A DNA stretch of 64,000 bases from an uncultured Alphaproteobacteria bacterium (GCA_902612805.1 CACMEY010000004.1:1-64000); one strand, 5' to 3'. Positions 51,967 through 62,549 are shown, counted from the first letter of the stretch. Program-made: numbers and translations. The notes: generated from the sequence alone by a model not told the origin.

Positions 51967-53765
51967 TATAATTTTTCTAAATTCTCTCCATACATCTCTT
52001 TGACTTTAAACCTTCTTACTTTCATGGAAGGAGTCATCATATTGTTTTCAATTGTAAACTCATGATCAATGAGAATAAATTTTCTTATTTGTTCAATACT
52101 GGAGAGGCTTTTATTGACTTTATCTACAACTTCCTTCATCTTTTTATTAAATGAAGAACTTTGAATTATTTTATTTAAATCATCTTCAAAATTATTTTCT
52201 TTTGCCCATTCTAAAGCTAAATCTTTATTAGGTACTAGGATTGCAACTAGGTAATTTTTAAAATCTCCATATAACATTGATTGAGCAATTTCAGGTTCAA
52301 TATCTAGTTTTGCTTCTATTCTTGAAGGAGAAATATTATCACCACCAGCATTTACAATAATATCTTTTTTCCTATCCGTTATCTTTAAATAATCTTCTTC
52401 ATCAAATTCACCAATATCACCTGTATGAACCCAACCATCGATTATAGTTTTATTAGTTGACTCAGGATCATTCCAATAACCATTCATAATTAGTTCACCA
52501 CGAGCTAAAATTTCTCCATCTTCAGAAATTTTCACTTCATTTCCTTGAAGAACTTTCCCAACAGTATCTAATTTAATTTTTTCAGGAGGGTTTGCAGAAA
52601 TAACAGGAGCCGTTTCAGTTTGTCCGTAGCCTTGAAGTAGTGGAAGACCAAGGGCGCTTAGGTATAATCCAACTTCAAAATTTAATGCTGCGCCTCCTGA
52701 TATCAATGCTCTGAGACTGCCACCAAATCTTTTCTTAACTTTTTTTCTTACTATCCTATCCATCAATCCATTCATAAATCTTTCAGAGAAGCTCATATGC
52801 TCACCAAAATATTTTTTCTTTCCTAGATTTAATGTAATTGCAAAGAAGCGTTGACTTAATTTACTTTGGTTTTTTAGACCTTGTGAAATACGTGTGTGTA
52901 AAGAGTCATAAAACCTCGGAACTGCTGTCATAAAATGTGGAGCTGCCTCAGCCATATTTACTAATAATTTATCTATACTTTCAGCGTAATAGATTTGAGC
53001 ACCTTGCCCCATTTCTAAAAATTGTAAAGTATGCTCATATGAATGAGATAATGGCAACCATGATAAATATCTAATTTCTTTTGTTAAATCATTAGTAAGA
53101 CTCTCAAGTAATTTATCACAGGAAGCACAGTTTCTCAGCATGGCTCCATGACTTAACATCACTCCTTTAGGATTGCCTCCTGTACCTGATGTATAAATAA
53201 TACATGCTGTATCTTTTCTTTTATAATTTTTTGATAATTCTTCTATTTCATTAGAATTTTTACTTTTTTCCAAATTGTCATTTATAATTTTATTGTATGA
53301 TAAAATATTTACAACTTCTGTATAAGTTTCATTATCATCATTAATTTTTATTACGTTTTGACAATGTGAAATTTTTTCTATTGCAGGTAGAACTTTTTTC
53401 ATTAACTCGTGTGATGATACGATTGCACATCTAGCACCAGAATGCTCAATAATATATTTATAGTCATTGGTTGTGCTAGTTGTATAAGCAGGCACTGAAA
53501 TTGCTCCTATGGACATTATTGCTAAGTCAGTGATTTGCCACTCAGGCCTATTTTCAGATAAAATTAGTACTCTATCTCCTTCTAAAATTCCCAGATCTTT
53601 TAAGTATGTTGCTAAACTTTCGACTTGTTCTTTTACTTGTGACCAGCTTAAAGAAACATATTTATCATCCTCTTTCTTCCATAAATATGGTTGATCTTTT
53701 AGATCATTTGCTTGATGATAAAATATACCCGGTATGCTATTAAATTCGTCAAAATTAACAATCAT
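51963..53765 (-). CDS. Long-chain acyl-CoA synthetase (AMP-forming)
   Basis: A 600-residue ANL-superfamily ligase. The P-loop CIIYTSGTGGNPKGVMLSHGAML lies near residue 190. SGGAALNFEVGLYLSALGLPLLQGYGQTETAPV near residue 360 and the hinge region GWVHTGDIGEFDEEDYLKITDRKKDIIVNAGG near residue 440 follow. This is the FAA1/long-chain branch, which activates fatty acids to acyl-CoA for beta-oxidation or lipids. A clear Shine-Dalgarno (GGGAGG, about 12 bases upstream of ATG) supports the start. It diverges from pepF across 56 bases. Confidence 0.9.
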   Translation of the reverse strand: MIVNFDEFNSIPGIFYHQANDLKDQPYLWKKEDDKYVSLSWSQVKEQVESLATYLKDLGILEGDRVLILSENRPEWQITDLAIMSIGAISVPAYTTSTTNDYKYIIEHSGARCAIVSSHELMKKVLPAIEKISHCQNVIKINDDNETYTEVVNILSYNKIINDNLEKSKNSNEIEELSKNYKRKDTACIIYTSGTGGNPKGVMLSHGAMLRNCASCDKLLESLTNDLTKEIRYLSWLPLSHSYEHTLQFLEMGQGAQIYYAESIDKLLVNMAEAAPHFMTAVPRFYDSLHTRISQGLKNQSKLSQRFFAITLNLGKKKYFGEHMSFSERFMNGLMDRIVRKKVKKRFGGSLRALISGGAALNFEVGLYLSALGLPLLQGYGQTETAPVISANPPEKIKLDTVGKVLQGNEVKISEDGEILARGELIMNGYWNDPESTNKTIIDGWVHTGDIGEFDEEDYLKITDRKKDIIVNAGGDNISPSRIEAKLDIEPEIAQSMLYGDFKNYLVAILVPNKDLALEWAKENNFEDDLNKIIQSSSFNKKMKEVVDKVNKSLSSIEQIRKFILIDHEFTIENNMMTPSMKVRRFKVKEMYGENLEKLY

Positions 53766-53821
53766 GCTTTCTATCCTCCCTACAAAGCTTTGATATTAGA
53801 CCTATATCGAAATAGTAAAAT

Positions 53822-55618
53822 ATGAAACAAAAAAATTATCAAAATTCAACAAAAAATACCCTTGGCAAACTACCCATTTGGAATTTAAAGGATTTATATG
53901 AATCCCCAAAAGCTAAGAAGCTCAATAATGATTTAAATAAGCTCAGAATATCAACTAAAAAATTTGAGAAAAAATACGCATCCAAAATCACCAAGATTAG
54001 TTCTACTCAACTCTTAAAAGCTATTATTGAATTAGAGAATATTGATACAAAAATAGATAAAATTATGTCCTATGCGCATTTATTAGTTTCAGAGGATGGT
54101 AAAAATGAAAAGAATAAAATCTTTTATCAACAAATGCAGGAGCAAATAACAAATATTGCCTCCTCAATTGTTTTCTTTAGCCTTGAGATAAATGAAATCT
54201 CTGAAAAAAATTTAAAAAAAATCTATGCTGATAAAAAACTAAAGATTTACAAAAACTGGATAAAAAATATTCGAAAATTCAAAGCTTATCAATTAGATGT
54301 TAAAACAGAAAAATTACTTCAAGAAAAAAGTATTACTTCTAGATCAGCCTGGATCAGACTATTTGATGATACAATTGCATCACTAAAATTTCCCTTTAAG
54401 GGAAAAAATTTATCTAGTGCTGAAATTTTTAATTTTCTTTCTGATAAAAAAGAATCAAATCGTAAAAAATCAGCTGAGGTAGTATCCGCTGTTTTAAAAA
54501 ATAACATTAGTTTGTTTACATCTATTACTAATAATCTTGCAAAAGATAAATCAATCAATGATAAATGGAGAGGATTGCCAAATCCAGTCAGTTCAAGAAA
54601 TTTATCTAATGTTGTTGAAGATGAAGTTGTAGAAGCCTTAACTGAAACAATAAAAGAAAATTATCCAAAAATTTCTCATCGTTATTATAAAATAAAATCT
54701 AAATGGCTAAAAAAGAAATCCTTAATGTATTGGGACAGAAATGCACCTCTTCCTTTTCAATCACAGATTATTTATTCTTGGAAAGATGCAAGACAAATTG
54801 TAACTGATGCTTATTCAAATTTTGATAAGAGGGCAGGAAATATTGTAAATAAATTTTTTGATAATTCATGGATACACGCTCCAGTAATCCCAGGAAAATC
54901 TCCTGGTGCGTTCGCTGCTTCTACTGTTCCTTCAGCTCATCCATTTATACTTGTTAATTATCAGGGTAAAGCAAGAGATATAGCAACTCTTGCTCATGAA
55001 CTAGGACACGGCATTCATCAATATTTAGCAGGGCGAAAACAAACTTATTTTAACTCTTCAACACCGTTAACGCTTGCTGAAACAGCAAGTGTTTTTGGAG
55101 AAATGTTAACTTTTAAATCTCTTTTATCTATTACTACAAAAGAAAATGAACGTAAGGGGCTTTTAGCAAACAAAGTCGAAGATATGCTAAACACTGTTGT
55201 TAGACAGATTGCTTTTTTTGAATTTGAAAAACGTATTCATCATCAAAGAAAAATCAAAGAATTAAGTGTTGACGAGATTTGTGAAATTTGGATTGATGTT
55301 CAAAAGAAAAGCCTAGGACCATCAATAAAATTTAATGATGATTATAAATATTTCTGGAGCTATATACCCCATTTTATTCATTCACCATTTTATGTTTATG
55401 CATATGCTTTTGGTGATTGTCTTGTTAATTCTCTTTTTAATGTTTACGAGAGCAAACTACCTAAATTTGAAGACAAATACATTACTTTGTTAGAGAGTGG
55501 TGGTAGTGATACATATGATAAACTATTGAAACCTTTTGGATTAAATCCCAAGAAAAGAGATTTTTGGCAAAAAGGAGTTAATGTTATTGAGAATCTGATT
55601 GACCAATTAGAAGAATAA
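53822..55618 (+). CDS. pepF: M3 family oligoendopeptidase F
   Basis: A 598-residue zinc metallopeptidase. The N-terminal part (about 20-200) is helical, as in PepF, starting LGKLPIWNLKDLYES. The catalytic site is LAHELGHGIHQYL near residue 391, with the third ligand region LAETASVFGEMLTF about 25 residues on. It cleaves short peptides in the cytoplasm, consistent with the peptide importer elsewhere in the window. Length is normal for the family. It is followed six bases later by the ABC1-family gene. Confidence 0.93.
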   Translation: MKQKNYQNSTKNTLGKLPIWNLKDLYESPKAKKLNNDLNKLRISTKKFEKKYASKITKISSTQLLKAIIELENIDTKIDKIMSYAHLLVSEDGKNEKNKIFYQQMQEQITNIASSIVFFSLEINEISEKNLKKIYADKKLKIYKNWIKNIRKFKAYQLDVKTEKLLQEKSITSRSAWIRLFDDTIASLKFPFKGKNLSSAEIFNFLSDKKESNRKKSAEVVSAVLKNNISLFTSITNNLAKDKSINDKWRGLPNPVSSRNLSNVVEDEVVEALTETIKENYPKISHRYYKIKSKWLKKKSLMYWDRNAPLPFQSQIIYSWKDARQIVTDAYSNFDKRAGNIVNKFFDNSWIHAPVIPGKSPGAFAASTVPSAHPFILVNYQGKARDIATLAHELGHGIHQYLAGRKQTYFNSSTPLTLAETASVFGEMLTFKSLLSITTKENERKGLLANKVEDMLNTVVRQIAFFEFEKRIHHQRKIKELSVDEICEIWIDVQKKSLGPSIKFNDDYKYFWSYIPHFIHSPFYVYAYAFGDCLVNSLFNVYESKLPKFEDKYITLLESGGSDTYDKLLKPFGLNPKKRDFWQKGVNVIENLIDQLEE

Positions 55619-55624
55619 AAATTG

Positions 55625-56968
55625 ATGAAAGATAAAGAAGCAAAATCACTTACTAAACAACTTACCAGGTACGCTAAAGTAGGTGGAGTTGTTGGAAAAT
55701 TAGCTACTAAACTTGCAAGTCAAAGATATTTAGGTGTTAAGTTAGATAAAGAAAAACATGCTTCAGAAATAAGAGCGGCTCTTGGAAGTATTAAAGGACC
55801 TTTGATGAAAGTGGCACAATTATCAGCAACCATACCTGACTTACTTCCTGATGAGTATGCACAAGAGCTTATGCATTTACAGTCTAATGCACCACCGATG
55901 GGATGGTTGTTTGTTAAAAGAAGAATGGCTGCAGAATTAAAACAGGACTGGCAAAAAAATTTTATCGAGTTTGATAAAGAAGCAACTAGAGCGGCTTCTC
56001 TTGGACAAGTTCATAAAGCTAAAATACAAAATGATGATACGGTCGCCTGCAAACTCCAATACCCAGATATGGCTTCAGCAGTTAGTGCTGATCTTTCACA
56101 ATTAAAAATGATTTTTTCAATTTATCAGTCTTATAACAAAGCGATTAAGACTGATGAAGTATATAAAGAAATTACTGACAGACTTAAAGAAGAGCTAGAT
56201 TACGAAAGAGAAAAAAAATTAATGGCTGTATTTAGAAATATATTTTCAAATATAAATTTTGTTCATGTTCCAAAAACCTATGATAAATTATCTACAAAAA
56301 GATTACTAACCATGAGTTGGCTAGATGGCGAGCCTATTTTGAATTTTAAAAAATCTTCTAAAGAAACAAGAAATACTTTAGCGGCTAATATGTATAAAGC
56401 GTGGTACAAACCATTCTTTGAATACGGAGTGCTTCACGGTGATCCACATTTAGGAAATTATTCTGTACAAAAAAAAGACCTTAGCATTAATATATATGAC
56501 TTTGGTTGTATGAGAATTTTTAATGGTAATTTCATTCAAGGTGTAATTGACTTATATTTTGCACTTCAAGAAAAAGACAATTCAAAGGCAGTTCATGCAT
56601 ATGAGCAATGGGGATTTACTGATATTACCAAAGAGAAATTAAAAGTATTAAATAAATGGGCAGGATTTTTATATTCACCTTTGATGGAAGATAAAGTTCA
56701 AAAAATACAAGAAAGCGATAGTGGTATATATGGAGCACAAATTGCATCAGAAGTTCATCAAGAACTTAAAAAACTAGGCGGTGTTAAACCTCCAAAAGAA
56801 TTTGTGTTCATGGATAGAGCAGCAGTAGGACTAGGTTCAGTATTTATGCATTTAAAAGCTGAAGTTAATTGGTACAGAATATTCCATGAGCTCATCGAAG
56901 ATTTTAACTCAAAAAAATTAATGAAAAACCAACAAAAAGCTTTAAATTTAGCTGACCTATCAATATAA
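55625..56968 (+). CDS. AarF/ABC1/UbiB-family kinase-like protein
   Basis: A 447-residue protein of the UbiB atypical-kinase family. GPLMKVAQLSATIPDLLPDEYAQEL near residue 60 is the ABC1-specific block (KVAQ where UbiB has KxGQ, normal for one alphaproteobacterial subgroup). RAASLGQVHKAKI replaces the P-loop. The Lys of VACKLQYPDM, HGDPHLGNY near residue 276 and YDFGCM supply the kinase core. Relatives support ubiquinone synthesis. ATG 55625 is preferred to the in-frame TTG at 55622. It lies in a rightward run with pepF and the transhydrogenase genes. Confidence 0.88.
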   Translation: MKDKEAKSLTKQLTRYAKVGGVVGKLATKLASQRYLGVKLDKEKHASEIRAALGSIKGPLMKVAQLSATIPDLLPDEYAQELMHLQSNAPPMGWLFVKRRMAAELKQDWQKNFIEFDKEATRAASLGQVHKAKIQNDDTVACKLQYPDMASAVSADLSQLKMIFSIYQSYNKAIKTDEVYKEITDRLKEELDYEREKKLMAVFRNIFSNINFVHVPKTYDKLSTKRLLTMSWLDGEPILNFKKSSKETRNTLAANMYKAWYKPFFEYGVLHGDPHLGNYSVQKKDLSINIYDFGCMRIFNGNFIQGVIDLYFALQEKDNSKAVHAYEQWGFTDITKEKLKVLNKWAGFLYSPLMEDKVQKIQESDSGIYGAQIASEVHQELKKLGGVKPPKEFVFMDRAAVGLGSVFMHLKAEVNWYRIFHELIEDFNSKKLMKNQQKALNLADLSI

Positions 56969-56974
56969 GAACTC

Positions 56975-58096
56975 ATGCTCTTATCTGCTATTAAAGAAAA
57001 TGATAAAAATGAGACAAGAGTCTCTATCTCCCCTGAATCAGTAAAGCTTTTTTCTAGACTGGGTTTTGAAGTCATAATTGAAAATGGAGCTGGAGAAACT
57101 TCAGGATATCAAAATTCAAATTATGAAGAAGCTGGAGCAAAAATTGTTAATAGATCTGAATGCTTGAAGGCTGATGTTTGTTTATGTGTTAGAATGCCAA
57201 GCACTGACGACATAAATAACTTAAAAAATAATTCATTACTTATTGGAATTTTAAACCCTTATGAAAATAAATCTGAATTTTCTAATTTAAATAAAAACAA
57301 AATATCATCATGTTGTATGGAATTAATTCCTAGAATAAGTAGAGCACAAAGTATGGATGTTCTATCATCCCAAGCTAACTTAGCGGGGTATAGAAGTGTA
57401 ATTGATGCAGCGGAGCAATTTGGAAAGGCTTTTCCAATGATGATGACTGCTGCTGGAAGAGTAAATCCAGCAAAAGTTATGATACTTGGTGTAGGAGTTG
57501 CTGGTTTACAAGCAATTGCTACAGCAAAAAGACTTGGCGCAGTAGTGTCTGCCACTGATGTAAGAGCAGCAACTAAGGAACAAGTTGAAAGTCTTGGTGG
57601 AAAATTCATAATGGTTGAAGATGATGAAGCTGAAAATGCTGAAACCGCCGGTGGTTATGCAAAGGAAATGAGTGAGGATTATAAGAAAAAACAAGCTCAA
57701 TTGATAGCTGATACAGTTTCAAAACAAGACATAGTAATTTGTACAGCTCTTATTCCTGGCAAAAAAGCTCCAGTTTTAATCACAGAAGAAATGGTTTCTT
57801 CGATGATACCTGGTTCAGTAGTAATTGATTTGGCTGTGGAAGCTGGTGGTAATTGCCCTTTAAGTAAAATGAATGAAATAGTAGTGCATAATGGAGTAAA
57901 AATCGTTGGATATGGAAATGTTCCTGGAAGAGTGGCTAAAGATGCTTCAGCACTGTATGCTAAAAATATATTTAACTTCTTAAGTTTATTAATAGATAAA
58001 GAAAATAAAAAAATAAATTTTGATTTTGACGATGAAATAATCAATTCTGTTTTGCTAACGCATGACGGGGATGTAAGATTGGAGCAATTTAAGTAA
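56975..58096 (+). CDS. pntAA: NAD(P) transhydrogenase subunit alpha part 1
   Basis: A 373-residue NAD(H)-binding domain I subunit. IKENDKNETRVSISPESVKLF at the N-terminus and the second Rossmann domain VMILGVGVAGLQAIATAKRLGAVVSATDVR near residue 168 are diagnostic. TALIPGKKAPVLITEEMV and GSVVIDLAVEAGGNCPLS follow. It donates hydride from NADH to NADP+ bound on PntB, powered by proton flow. The split alpha subunit is the Rhodospirillum-type arrangement. It begins six bases after the ABC1-family gene. Confidence 0.95.
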   Translation: MLLSAIKENDKNETRVSISPESVKLFSRLGFEVIIENGAGETSGYQNSNYEEAGAKIVNRSECLKADVCLCVRMPSTDDINNLKNNSLLIGILNPYENKSEFSNLNKNKISSCCMELIPRISRAQSMDVLSSQANLAGYRSVIDAAEQFGKAFPMMMTAAGRVNPAKVMILGVGVAGLQAIATAKRLGAVVSATDVRAATKEQVESLGGKFIMVEDDEAENAETAGGYAKEMSEDYKKKQAQLIADTVSKQDIVICTALIPGKKAPVLITEEMVSSMIPGSVVIDLAVEAGGNCPLSKMNEIVVHNGVKIVGYGNVPGRVAKDASALYAKNIFNFLSLLIDKENKKINFDFDDEIINSVLLTHDGDVRLEQFK

Positions 58097-58097
58097 T

Positions 58098-58415
58098 ATG
58101 GAAGCACATTCTTCAGAAGTTTTTGTTATAGGACTAACAGTATTTTTCCTAGCTTGTATTATTGGCTATTATGTAGTTTGGTCTGTTACTCCTGCTTTAC
58201 ATAGTCCATTGATGGGTGTGACAAATGCAATATCAAGCGTAATTATAGTTGGGGCAATATTGGCAGCCGGTCCTCAAGGTTTTGATACTTCAAAAATTTT
58301 TGGATTAATAGGTGTTGTATTAGCTTCAGTTAATATTTTTGGAGGTTTTTTAGTAACATATCGAATGCTATCGATGTTTAAGAAAAAAACTAAAAAAACA
58401 AAGGAAAAAGAATAA
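58098..58415 (+). CDS. pntAB: NAD(P) transhydrogenase subunit alpha part 2
   Basis: A 105-residue membrane subunit with three to four hydrophobic helices. VWSVTPALHSPLMGVTNAISSVIIVGAI near residue 28 is the conserved helix pair that forms part of the proton path. FGGFLVTYRMLSMFKKK is the usual end. It corresponds to the C-terminal membrane part of fused PntA. Its last stop base overlaps the pntB ATG (TAATG), which points to coupled translation. Confidence 0.95.
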   Translation: MEAHSSEVFVIGLTVFFLACIIGYYVVWSVTPALHSPLMGVTNAISSVIIVGAILAAGPQGFDTSKIFGLIGVVLASVNIFGGFLVTYRMLSMFKKKTKKTKEKE

Positions 58416-59809
58416 TGTCTTCTAACATGGTTGCGATATTATATTTAATTTCTGCGTTATTATTTATCTTTGCTCTAAGAGGTTTATCTCACCCTGAATC
58501 TTCAAGAATGGGTAACATTTTTGGTGTTATTGGTATGATTATAGCGGTGTTCACAACGCTAATGTTCAAATCAGTTCTTAGTTATTACGAAATTGGTGCC
58601 GCAATACTTATTGGCGGTGCTATAGGTTCATTTATTGCTCTCAGAATTGAGATGACCGCATTACCTCAATTGGTAGCTGCTTTTCATAGCTTAGTAGGTT
58701 TAGCTGCTGTATTTGTTGCTGCTGCTGCATTCTATGATCCCGTAGCTTTTAGTATTGGAAAAGTTGGTTCGATTAAAACTGCTAGTTTAGTTGAAATGAG
58801 TATTGGAACATTTATTGGCGCTATCACTTTCTCTGGTTCAGTTTTGGCTTTTGGAAAATTACAAGGTACAATTTCAGGGAAGCCAATAGTATTTAAGTTC
58901 CAGCATCTTATAAATGCAGTAATTTTCCTCCTAATTCTTTTCTTGATTATATTATTTGTAATTAATCAATCTCCAACAATCTTTTGGACAATAGTTATTG
59001 TTTCAATATTACTAGGATTTCTTGTTGTAATTCCTATCGGTGGTGCTGACATGCCTGTTGTCGTTTCTATGTTAAACTCTTATTCAGGTTGGGCAGCTTG
59101 TGGCATAGGATTCACCCTAAGTAATAATCTCTTAATTATAACTGGTGCTCTTGTTGGAGCATCTGGTGCAATATTAAGTTATATAATGAGTAAAGGGATG
59201 AACAGATCCATTATTAATGTTGTTTTAGGAGGTTTTGGTGGTGAGCAAGACACTAGTGCTAGTAAGGATAACTCAGACAAAATTGTTAAACAAGGTAACG
59301 CAGAGGATGCGGCATACATAATGAAAAACGCAGACTCTGTAATTATTGTACCAGGATATGGAATGGCTGTAGCACAAGCTCAACATGCTTTAAGAGAAAT
59401 GGGTGATATATTAAAAAAAGAAGGAATAGAAGTAAGATATGCAATACATCCAGTCGCTGGAAGAATGCCAGGTCATATGAATGTTTTACTAGCTGAAGCT
59501 AATGTTCCTTATGAAGAAGTCTTGGAGCTAGATGAAATTAATCATGATTTTCCTATGACAGAGGTTTCTTTTGTTATTGGAGCAAATGATGTAACAAATC
59601 CAGCTGCAAAAACAGATGAGTCATCTCCTATTTTTGGTATGCCTATTTTAGATGTAGAAAAATCTCAAAGCGTTCTATTTGTAAAACGCTCAATGGCAAC
59701 TGGTTATTCAGGTGTTGATAATGAGTTGTTTTATAGAGATAATACAACTATGCTATTTGGAGATGCTAAAAAAATGTGTGAGGATATCGTAAAAAGTCTT
59801 TCTGCTTAA
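58415..59809 (+). CDS. pntB: NAD(P) transhydrogenase subunit beta
   Basis: A 464-residue subunit. The first 270 residues carry about nine helices, including [39 protein letters not shown] and [22 protein letters not shown] near residue 205. The soluble NADP(H)-binding domain III (about 290-464) has [47 protein letters not shown] and [21 protein letters not shown]. With PntAA and PntAB it forms the proton-translocating enzyme that supplies NADPH. It overlaps the convergent rpsU gene by four bases. Confidence 0.96.
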   Translation: MSSNMVAILYLISALLFIFALRGLSHPESSRMGNIFGVIGMIIAVFTTLMFKSVLSYYEIGAAILIGGAIGSFIALRIEMTALPQLVAAFHSLVGLAAVFVAAAAFYDPVAFSIGKVGSIKTASLVEMSIGTFIGAITFSGSVLAFGKLQGTISGKPIVFKFQHLINAVIFLLILFLIILFVINQSPTIFWTIVIVSILLGFLVVIPIGGADMPVVVSMLNSYSGWAACGIGFTLSNNLLIITGALVGASGAILSYIMSKGMNRSIINVVLGGFGGEQDTSASKDNSDKIVKQGNAEDAAYIMKNADSVIIVPGYGMAVAQAQHALREMGDILKKEGIEVRYAIHPVAGRMPGHMNVLLAEANVPYEEVLELDEINHDFPMTEVSFVIGANDVTNPAAKTDESSPIFGMPILDVEKSQSVLFVKRSMATGYSGVDNELFYRDNTTMLFGDAKKMCEDIVKSLSA

Positions 59810-60003
59810 TCGTTGTTTCTTTTTGCAGACTTCCTAGCTCTTCTAATGTTTTCTTCTTTTTCTCTAGCGCGTTTCAAACAAGGTTTCTCGTAATGTTTAC
59901 GTAGTTTCATTTCTTTGTACAAACCTTCACGCTGCATTTTCTTTTTAAGCGTTCTAATTGCTTGTTCTACGTTATTATCTTTTACATTAACAAAAAGTGT
60001 CAT
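59806..60003 (-). CDS. rpsU: 30S ribosomal protein S21
   Basis: A 65-residue, strongly basic protein with the S21 pattern [27 protein letters not shown], followed by [25 protein letters not shown]. It binds the small subunit near the anti-Shine-Dalgarno end of 16S rRNA. No Shine-Dalgarno precedes its own ATG, fitting the scarcity of such sites in the window. Its stop shares TTAA with pntB. About 94 bases separate it from the divergent def gene. Confidence 0.95.
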   Translation of the reverse strand: MTLFVNVKDNNVEQAIRTLKKKMQREGLYKEMKLRKHYEKPCLKRAREKEENIRRARKSAKRNND

Positions 60004-60097
60004 TGAGTCGGGCTAGTAACATAAACTTATATTATTTGCAAACGGATATATTGAATTAATCTATTGGTATATTAGAAAAAATACTTATATTTATTAT

Positions 60098-60628
60098 GTG
60101 TCTATTCTTAAAATATCAAAAATTGGTCATCCCATTTTGCTAAAAGAATGTTCTGAAATAAAAGAATTCTCTTCAGATTATCTGAAAAAAATAGTTTATG
60201 ATATGTCTGAAACAATGCTTGACTATAACGGTATAGGTTTAGCAGCACCTCAGGTGCATATTTCAAAGCAAATAATTGTATTTCGTAATCCTGATATTGA
60301 AGAGAAAGATAAAATTGAGATAACACCGCTTATAAATCCGAGTTTTACATCTATAGGGAAAGAAACTGAGGATGATTGGGAAGGCTGTTTATCTATTCCC
60401 GGCATGCAAGGCTTGGTTAGAAGATTTAAAAAAATTAAATATTCTGGATTTGATCTTGATGGTAAAGTAATTGAAAATGAAGTTGAAGGCTTACATGCAA
60501 GGGTAGTACAACACGAGGTAGATCATTTAAACGGCATTTTGTATACATCACGCTTAGCACATAAAAATGCTTTTGGTTTTGAAAAAGAAATAACTACATA
60601 CTGGAAAAATGAACAAAACAGAAAATAA
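60098..60628 (+). CDS. def: Peptide deformylase
   Basis: A 176-residue metallo-hydrolase. The three conserved motifs are GIGLAAPQVHI near residue 46, EGCLSIPG near residue 91 (metal Cys), and QHEVDHLNGILY near residue 134 (two metal His and the catalytic Glu). It removes the formyl group from nascent proteins. The start is GTG 60098; the nearby ATG at 60096 is out of frame. It is followed by the COQ9-like gene with a 20-base overlap. The formyltransferase gene fmt, often next to def, is not here. Confidence 0.95.
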   Translation: MSILKISKIGHPILLKECSEIKEFSSDYLKKIVYDMSETMLDYNGIGLAAPQVHISKQIIVFRNPDIEEKDKIEITPLINPSFTSIGKETEDDWEGCLSIPGMQGLVRRFKKIKYSGFDLDGKVIENEVEGLHARVVQHEVDHLNGILYTSRLAHKNAFGFEKEITTYWKNEQNRK

Positions 60629-61226
60629 AAAAAAAGAAGATATTCTCAAAAAAGCAAAAAAAATTGTATCAATTGAAGGTTGGTCATCAGAAATACTTTC
60701 AAAATTACAAAAACAAAATATAGAAAAAAATGACTTATTCTATTTTTTTCCCGATGGATATAAAGATTTATTAGAATATGCTTTACAAAATATTAATGAA
60801 AAACTTGAATATAAATTAAAAAAAATTAATTTAATTAATTTTCCAATTAACAAAAGAATAAAAAAAATATTATTATTACGATTTGATATATTAAATGAAG
60901 ATAAAGAATTTTATAAAAAGACCTTTAACCATCTTTTGCTGCCCACAAATAACAAAATATCAAAAAAGAGTTTATATAATTCAGTAAATACAATGTGGTA
61001 TTTAGCTGGAGATAATTCAACAGATTTCAATTTTTATACAAAAAGACTGATTTTATCAGGAGTATATACCAATGCCTTATTCGTTTTTTTTTCAAAAGAA
61101 ATGAAGCATGTTGAAGAAAATATTGATAAAAATCTTAAGAGAATATCAAAAATTCCAAAAATTAAGGAAAGAATATCTTTTATTAAGGATAACGCTCCTA
61201 AATTTTTAAAAAGTTTTTTAGCTTAA
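60609..61226 (+). CDS. COQ9-family protein
   Basis: A 205-residue helical protein. The N-terminus resembles the TetR-like fold of COQ9 (ILKKAKKIVSIEGWSSEILSKL). The C-terminal block NTMWYLAGDNSTDFNFYTKRLILSGVYTNALFVFF near residue 130 is the lipid-binding COQ9 signature. COQ9 supports ubiquinone synthesis by presenting lipid intermediates to COQ7. The protein is Lys/Asn-rich like its neighbours. It overlaps def by 20 bases and the convergent DUF465 gene by four. Confidence 0.85.
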   Translation: MNKTENKKKEDILKKAKKIVSIEGWSSEILSKLQKQNIEKNDLFYFFPDGYKDLLEYALQNINEKLEYKLKKINLINFPINKRIKKILLLRFDILNEDKEFYKKTFNHLLLPTNNKISKKSLYNSVNTMWYLAGDNSTDFNFYTKRLILSGVYTNALFVFFSKEMKHVEENIDKNLKRISKIPKIKERISFIKDNAPKFLKSFLA

Positions 61227-61423
61227 GCTATACTATCTGGCTCTAGTTTATTTTGAATTTCTAATATTTTATCTTTTAGGATTAATTTTCTTTTTTTTAA
61301 CCTTTGAATTTGTAAAAAATCTACAGTATTTTTTTCTTGAAGCCTAATAAGTATTTCATCAAGATCTCTGTGTTCTTGTTCAAAATTTTTTAATATTTCT
61401 ATAAGTTTGTTTATGTCATCCAT
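61223..61423 (-). CDS. DUF465/YdcH family small protein
   Basis: A 66-residue coiled-coil protein. FEQEHRDLDEILIRLQEKNTVDFLQIQRLKKRKLILKD and the terminal PDSIA are the YdcH/SlyX-like DUF465 pattern common in alphaproteobacteria. ATG 61423 is chosen. A longer in-frame reading from 61495 would add 24 hydrophobic residues and overlap the divergent phosphofructokinase start. Function is unknown. Confidence 0.82.
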   Translation of the reverse strand: MDDINKLIEILKNFEQEHRDLDEILIRLQEKNTVDFLQIQRLKKRKLILKDKILEIQNKLEPDSIA

Positions 61424-61467
61424 GAAAATAAATAAGTAAAAATATAATAATAGTATATAAACGCCCT

Positions 61468-62549
61468 GTGGTAAAAAAAATAGCAATTTTAACAAGCGGT
61501 GGAGATTGCGCAGGTTTAAATGCAGTAATTAGAGCTGTTACCTTGAGAGCACATAATAAGTACAATTGGGAAGTTTATGGAATTAAAGATGGAACATTAG
61601 GCCTGTTGAAAGAACCATTGGACGTTATCAAATTAAATCCCCAAAATTTTGAGGGTAGCTTAATGAGAATGGGTGGAACTTTTTTGGGATCAAACAACAA
61701 AGGCAACCCTTTTAAAAAAATTATAAGGAATGGAAAAAAAATAGACTCATCTGATTTAGTTATAGAAGGTTTTAAAAAATTAGAAATAGATGCGCTAATA
61801 GGTATTGGTGGAGATGGAAGTTTAAAAATTCTCCAAAGTATTACAAAAAAAGGTAATATAAATTTTGTTGGTATTCCAAAGACTATAGACAATGATGTAA
61901 AGCATAATGAGCTTTCTATAGGATATGATACTGCAGTTGATGTTGCAACAAATGCATTAGATATGCTTCAACCAACAGCTGCTAGCCACAGAAGAGTAAT
62001 GATTTTAGAAGTAATGGGCAGAGATGCAGGTCACATTGCTTTGAATGCAGGAATAGCTGGAGGAGCAGATGTTATTTTGATTCCGGAGATTCAATATTCT
62101 ATAAAATCTATTGCTGACCATATAGAGAAACTTAGATCTAAAGGAAGAAATCATGCATTAATCGTTGTTGCAGAAGCTGTAAAAAAAGAAAACGGTAAAA
62201 AAGCTACAGTGAAATATATTGATGGAGAGGTGCGCCTTGGAGGGATTGGAAATTATCTTGGTGATGAAATTTATAAAATAACAGACTCTGAAACAAGAGT
62301 TACAGTTCTAGGACATGTTCAAAGAGGTGCTCAACCAACTCATAGAGATCGTTTAATTGCAAGTGCCTTTGGGGTTTATGCTGTTGATTTAATTGCAAAG
62401 AAAAAATTTAATAGAGTAGTTGTATGGAAAGACAGAGGAGTACAAGATTTGATGCTTAGTCAAGTTGCTGGATATTCAAAAACTGTTCAAAAAAATGATC
62501 CTTTGATTAAAGTAGCTGAAGGACTTGGAATTTATATTGGTGAAACAAA

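Noticed and set aside
57259-58107. Several minus-strand frames of 64-136 residues across pntAA
   Set aside because: They lie opposite highly conserved transhydrogenase sequence, and their Ser/Ala/Thr-rich translations resemble antisense of the sense codons.
61424-61495. N-terminal hydrophobic extension of the DUF465 protein
   Set aside because: It would overlap the divergent phosphofructokinase start, and family members begin at the Met corresponding to 61423.
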